Assembly: GCA_004154925.1 (NCBI GenBank)
Contig: QJNS01000373.1
Location: 1 to 51,868 of the forward strand
DNA: 51,868 bases
Direction of reading: 5' to 3'
Source of the DNA: Monosporascus cannonballus
Taxonomy: Eukaryota; Ascomycota; Sordariomycetes; Xylariales
Under the pieces are notes generated by a model. That model did not search any database, was not told where the DNA came from, and saw only the letters and a list, made by a program, of their open reading frames with translations. Position 1 is the stretch's first letter. Every line of letters starts with the position of its first letter. The position numbers and the translations under genes are program-made. Shown piece by piece: positions 47,250 through 51,868 of the stretch.

Positions 47250-48317
47250 CTAATCTCTGTAGGATCTTGGGGATCTGCTCCGACTCCGGTGCCTGCGCCT
47301 GCGGTCCCGATCTCGATCCCTCTCCTCGCCCTCGCGACGACTCGACCGCCTCTGATCGTAGTCATCTCGGTCGTCGCGGCGGCTCCTGCGTTCCCTGTCT
47401 CTGTGCCGGTCGCGGTCCTCGTCGCCGCGCCTCCGCTCGCCTTCCCTTGAATCTCCACGCCTCCTCTCCGGTGTTTCCTCTCGGTCCCGGCCACCCGGAT
47501 CTCCGGCCACCGGAGTGGTATCACGCCTTGACCTTTTAGAGCGATCCCGGTCCTCCTCGTCGCTCTCGTCCCGCCGCGAACGGTGGCTTCGGTGATGGTG
47601 ACGGTGGTGCTCGCGGTGCTTGTGCTTGTGTTTTCTCTCCTTTCTCTCCCTCCGTTCTTCCTCCTTCCTCAGCGCTCTTTCGACTTCCTGCTTCTTCTCT
47701 TCGGTCAGGAAGCCCTTCATGGGGTCGTCGTCGTCGTGCTCCGCGATCAGCTTAGCTAGCTCTTTCTCCTCCTTAAGCATCGGCCGCCTGACCTCCTCCT
47801 CCTCGTCGGCGCTCTCGTCGTCCATCTCGACGTCCTCGCCCTTGGCCGCCTTCTCCTTCCTTACGATGTCCTCCCAGCCGACCCTGAACTCATCGGGGTC
47901 CTCGTCGTCGCGGGGCTTGTAGCGCGCGTGGTCGACCCTGATCAGCCTCCCGCCGATCTCGGCACCCCCCAGGTTATCCACGGCGAGGTCGGTGCTCCGC
48001 TGGTCCTCGTACTTGAGCCAGCCGAAGCCCTTGCTCTTGCCGCTCTCCTTGTCGCGCGCGAGCTTGAGGAAGACGGGCTCCCCGAACTGCGAGAAGATGG
48101 TGATGATGTCGCCTTCGGACAGCTCGTACGGCAGCCCCCCGAAGTTTATGAAGGCCGTGTCGCGGTAGTCGGTGTGCCAGGACGCTTCTGGCGGTCTGAG
48201 TCGAGAGGTTAGCTTGTGATATCGGGTGAGGATTGGCGCTTTGAGCGGCGGGCCATCTTACACTCCATTCTCAATCTCGCGCTTGTTCAGCGCTTGAATG
48301 GCGCGGATTTGGTTCAT
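47250..48317 (-). CDS. ist3: Ist3/RBMX2-like RNA-binding protein of the RES complex
   Basis: Exons 48262-48317 and 47250-48195 (intron 66 bp) give 333 aa. The short first exon MNQIRAIQALNKREIENGV joins in phase to PPEASWHTDYRDTAFINFGG, exactly the Ist3/RBMX2 N terminus. One RRM follows with RNP2 AFINFGGL and RNP1 KSKGFGWLKYED, then LIRVDHARYKPRDDEDPDE. Ist3 (Snu17) binds Bud13 and Pml1 in the pre-mRNA retention and splicing complex attached to U2 snRNP. The C-terminal half is an acidic patch followed by a long RS/RD/RE-rich low-complexity tail (RDRDRDRRRRHRSRSRSPRS), which is much longer than in budding yeast, as usual for filamentous fungi. Splice sites are canonical and no lesions were seen. 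Confidence 0.92.
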
Positions 48318-48319
48318 GG

Positions 48320-49115
48320 CGGCGCGCGTCCAGTTACCGCTGTTTAAAGATATGAAGAGTAACTAAGTCAATCTTCGGAAGCTCGAGGGAAGAAGACTGG
48401 AAGGCTTGGCGCACAGGAGCGCCGTCGGAAATGCTACCTTATTATATATATATACCTTCGGTACCTACAGGTAACACTCCGCAAGGCTGAAGGATTTAGT
48501 GGCTTTAGTTGCTGTGACGCAGGGGATCTCTAGCGCATATTGCAGGGACAGGGATTAGCTACACACGTCGAACATCCATACATCGTAAATACATACATAC
48601 ATGCATATATACATATATAGTGCAAATCCGATAAGATAAGACGAAGAACCCCTTGAACAGCTGTCAGGGCTGAACCTCACTACTGGCAGTCCCGAATCTG
48701 GAGCTCAGTGAAGGGGAAACGTCGGACCGTCACGTTAAAACTTCCCTGGGGCTTCATAGGCCAATACCACTTATTGATCAAGGGGGCGGCGATAGATCAT
48801 TAGATCCACCGACCCTCCCTCATCTCGAGTGAGTTATTCAAGGTGGTTGATTGATTTATTATACATTTGTGAAAGTGATTCCGGACCGAGACATACGACA
48901 CGAGCTGCATCGCGAACGCTCTTCCATCCAACCGGCCTGCTTGCTCTCTTTCTTGTCCATATACCATACATATACTCATCATTCCTTCGCCGTTACGCAG
49001 CAAACAAAGCTCTCTCTTTCCAGACGCGCCTCTCGTTCCTGCCCCACGCGTTTACCACACGTACTCGGCGGAGCGCATTCGACTTCCTCCAAATGCTTCC
49101 AGCCGAAAATCACGA
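48320..49115. other. Divergent promoter region between ist3 and dynein LIC genes
   Basis: Shared upstream region of two head-to-head genes. It holds short (TA)n and (CATA)n runs at about 48441-48455 and 48590-48620. Frames near 48829-49138 are probably transcribed leader and not coding. Confidence 0.55.
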
Positions 49116-49118
49116 AAT

Positions 49119-50982
49119 ATGACGGCGAATGCGAATAGGTTCTCCACATATACCAGTTCCTCGGTTGGATCTGGCTCGGAGGGAAAGCATGGAGAGCCGA
49201 AGAAGGACATGTGGAGCTCTATGCTCGACTCGGTTGCGAGTGGGAAGAGATTACCGGAAAAGAACCTCCTAGTCCTCGGTACGCATGCATTTCGCTCTCC
49301 ACGTGCGGGCGTCGACATTGACAAGCACTAGGGGGTTCGGTGGAATCGCAACGAGACTTCCTCGAAGCGTTGTCCAACAATCAACAGCGAAGGAATCTAG
49401 ACCGGCAAACGCACAAGATTCCCCCGATAGCGAACAGCTTTGCCCTTGGATATACCTACTACGATGTCCTGGACGCAGACCAGGAGGGTTCGTACCCCGG
49501 CTCTTACCCGCATCGCCAGAACCACCCGACGGACAATGCTGACGGCCTACAGATATCCTAGCGCGCGTCTCCCTCTACCTTCTCAGCAGCCCTTCTCCTT
49601 CGTTCACTTCTCTTGTTCAACCCCTTTTAACCCCGCAATCGATACCCAATACCTTAATAGTAATACTGCTTGACTGGTCCCATCCCTGGACTTGGATGCG
49701 ACAGCTAAGAGAATGGCTGCTCCTGCTTCGAAGCGTCCTCATGTCCCTGAGCCTCGAATGCAAGGATACCATGGAAGAAACAATGATCAGTTGGAGAGAG
49801 CGGGGACGGACGGGCGGCTCCGTAAACTTGGACGGCACGGGTTCGGTGGCCACCGAGGGGAGCGTCGCAGCGCCACCCGGACCCGGCGAGTGGGAGGACG
49901 CCTTGGGCCTGCCGCTCTGCGTAGTCTGTCAGAATGTGAGTCGGCAGCAACCTCCTTGACGGCAATCCCTGTTAACCTTGTGCCTGGTAGACGGAGAAGA
50001 TCGACTACCTAGAAAAGTCTCAGGGGTGGAAAGAGGAGATGTTCGACCTTGTACTACAATACCTCAGGACTGCATTGTTGAGGCGTACGTCATTTCTCCT
50101 TTCTAAATTCTTCGATTCTTACTAACCGGCGCTTAGACGGCGCTTCTATGATCTATACCTCGCCCTCCATGACCTCACCGCTGCAGACTCTTATTCATGC
50201 CAGCCTTGGCATCCACTCGCTCCTAAAACGGCAACCCCTGAAAGAAAATGTCATCGAGCGAGACAAGGTTGTCGTGCCACCCAACTGGGACTCTTGGAGC
50301 AAGATCAGAGTCCTCCGGGACGGTTTCGATGTGGAGACGGTTAGCAATGGCTGGTCCATCGACCTCGACCAACCATTCCCGTCAGCTAAAGCCAACGGGG
50401 TAAACGGTACGGATTACGAAGCAGACGGTGGGCCCAACGGGATGACCGAGGTTGAAGGATCGGCCGTCGCGTACTACGAGGAGCAGGTCCGTGATACGAG
50501 TTTGGACGCGCTGCAACTGGCCCAAGGAAATAGGGACACGTCTCAGCTCGAGGTCCCATCTGTCGACACGCAGGCTTTCCTCGCCAACCAGTTGGAGCGC
50601 CTGGAGCAGCAAAAGAAGGCCGACGAGAAAGCTGGCAAGGAGAAAGACACCGGCTCGTTCGCACATGTCCCTTCGGATGACATGATCAGCGATCATATTG
50701 GGCCTGTGCAATTTAATATGGGCGGCATCCAAGTCGATGCCGATGATATGGTGCAGCGACTCAAGGTAGGTCGATCTCCAGGTATCATCCGAACTACGGG
50801 CAACTAATGCAATTTCGCAGGACCGCCACGGCTATGGACAGTCACCGGAGCCGGTGGTTGATGAGGAGATCGAAATTGAAGGGACACAAGCGCCGGTAGA
50901 TACGGACACACTGGCCAAATTCTTCGGCGACTTGATGAATCGCAAACCAACTGCGGGGGGCAAGTCGACTACCAAGACGTGA
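49119..50982 (+). CDS. Cytoplasmic dynein light intermediate chain
   Basis: Six exons (49119-49278, 49332-49487, 49553-49935, 49991-50084, 50137-50765, 50821-50982; introns 52-65 bp) give 527 aa. The protein links the dynein heavy chain to cargo adaptors. Visible marks are KKDMWSSMLDSVASGKRLPE with KNLLVLGGSVESQRDFLEAL, FALGYTYYDVLDADQED with ILARVSLYLL, DWSHPWTWMRQLREWL, LGLPLCVVCQN with TEKIDYLEKSQGW, the basic-patch region LLKRQPLKENVIERDK with PNWDSWSKIRVLRDGF, and a C-terminal DRHGYGQSP and DTDTLAKFFGDLM. As in other fungal LICs the Ras-like P-loop is degenerate (no GKST after VLGG). The adaptor-binding C-terminal helix is preceded by a Gln/Lys-rich helix (LANQLERLEQQKKADEK). All exon joins are in frame. 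ATG 49119 is the first ATG of this frame. Confidence 0.93.
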
Positions 50983-50984
50983 TG

Positions 50985-51868
50985 ATGGCAGAGACGCACC
51001 ATCCACACACACACCGCGTTGGATATGGGCGTAGTCGGCTGCTACATGTGGCTACTCTATAGGGGGTTTCGGGCCATCAGAGGTGTTACTAGTAAGCAGC
51101 ATGAGAGGGCACGACCTGAGACGTGTGAGTGGACCTAACGTTAAGATGAGGAGAGGGAGAAGGGGGGGGGGGGGCACGAACGATTGCGCACCCATTCGTG
51201 TTGGCCTGGGAAGTCCGCGGGGCCGAAGCCGTTTCATTTGTCGGAACATAACCCAAAAAAGCACCACACAAAGTTGTTGGGGTCCGGAGCTAGGGTACAA
51301 TAAGTAGCGGTGGGTGTAGAGATCCGGGACAGGCCTGCTTGCTACCTTCGCATACGGCGAATGCTTCGAACCTTTTCGGCTCCTGTAAGCGCTACACCTC
51401 GTTTGGAGAGGTTACCTAACAACTTAACAGAGTAGTTGTGCGGTGGACACTGTAGTAGATTAGATACCCCCCCCGAAGAGATATGCAAAACCAGTCGAGG
51501 CCGCAAGTGCTATTTCCGTTCCGAGGTGTTTTGCTATACTTTTCACGGCTATTTGATGGCGTTTATGGCGTGGAGCCGGGGCGAAAATTGCGTTACCTGC
51601 CGCTTTGAATCGCTGGTGCATATACCGATAGAGTGAGTAGTTTCGTTAGCGAATATGCCGACTACGGCCCCCCACGTCTGCTGCACGAGCCCCACGCCCG
51701 CCGATCCTTGCATCGTCATGGCCCGCAGCATCGCCGAAACGTCGGGCTCATTGCAGTTGGGGAAAGAGGAGACATAAATGAAGACAGGAGCGAGGGCTTG
51801 TCAGCCTAAAATTTATCTTCCCTAACTGGCTCGTTCCCATCCTATCACTCGCCTGAGTTCGTGAACCC
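50985..51868. other. Right flank; possible exon of a minus-strand gene at 51620-51770
   Basis: Mostly without coding signal, with a G run at about 51163-51174. On the minus strand, 51620-51770 reads EPDVSAMLRAMTMQGSAGVG and LVQQTWGAVVGIFANE, preceded by a pyrimidine-rich stretch ending in AG and followed by a GTATATG donor-like site. It could be one exon of a gene continuing beyond the window. No family was recognised. Confidence 0.3.

Noticed and set aside
1..51868. tRNA genes
   Set aside because: I looked by eye for B-box-like GGTTCGANTCC sequences with matching A-box and acceptor stems and found none convincing; a covariance-model scan was not possible.
1..51868. A transposon or secondary-metabolite cluster
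   Set aside because: No transposase, integrase, reverse transcriptase, PKS, NRPS or terpene synthase motif was seen. The single P450 is a relic and the AMP-binding enzyme is a stand-alone synthetase.

Overview
The window looks like a nuclear contig segment of a filamentous ascomycete, most likely a Sordariomycete. The evidence is that genes are split by short GT-AG introns (about 45-240 bp) with CTRAY-type branch sites, intact genes are GC-rich at wobble positions, and the gene content is fungal (Och1, a New1/Elf1 ABC-F protein, the septin Cdc11, a fungal-type ceramide synthase, a regulator-like protein of the Fungal_trans_2 type). No bacterial operons, tRNA, rRNA or CRISPR arrays were seen. 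The species cannot be named from the sequence.

Layout. 1-8.5 kb is a gene graveyard: a broken hydrolase/NB-ARC/TPR (NLR-like) gene running off the left edge, a frameshifted cytochrome P450 in which six introns can be placed with canonical splice sites, and a second decayed alpha/beta-hydrolase gene with a destroyed splice donor. 8.9-16 kb holds three intact minus-strand genes: an acyl-CoA synthetase with a separate exon encoding a probable mitochondrial leader, an Och1-like mannosyltransferase whose true C terminus lies in a second exon, and a small coiled-coil protein. 17.9-22.2 kb carries a DUF3237 gene and a five-exon regulator-like gene. 24-27.4 kb is a New1/Elf1-type ABC-F ATPase.

28.7-33.2 kb is accessory in character: an intact small secreted six-cysteine protein, then a long coiled-coil gene broken by many frameshifts and stops. 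34.6-51 kb is a conserved housekeeping block: ceramide synthase (LAG1), Bax-inhibitor-1-like membrane protein, septin Cdc11, PROPPIN Hsv2, the RES-complex splicing factor Ist3, and dynein light intermediate chain. Long stretches between genes hold no recognisable coding sequence, only microsatellites, a palindrome family and one diverged tandem repeat.

The intact genes serve secretion and membrane biology (mannosylation, ceramide, PI3P-linked trafficking, stress death control), cytoskeleton (septin, dynein) and RNA/translation (Ist3, ABC-F). Apart from the shared breakdown of the first 8 kb, no biosynthetic cluster or single multi-gene system is evident. Exon boundaries below were derived by hand from splice signals and reading-frame continuity; family names come from recognition of motifs, not from database searches.
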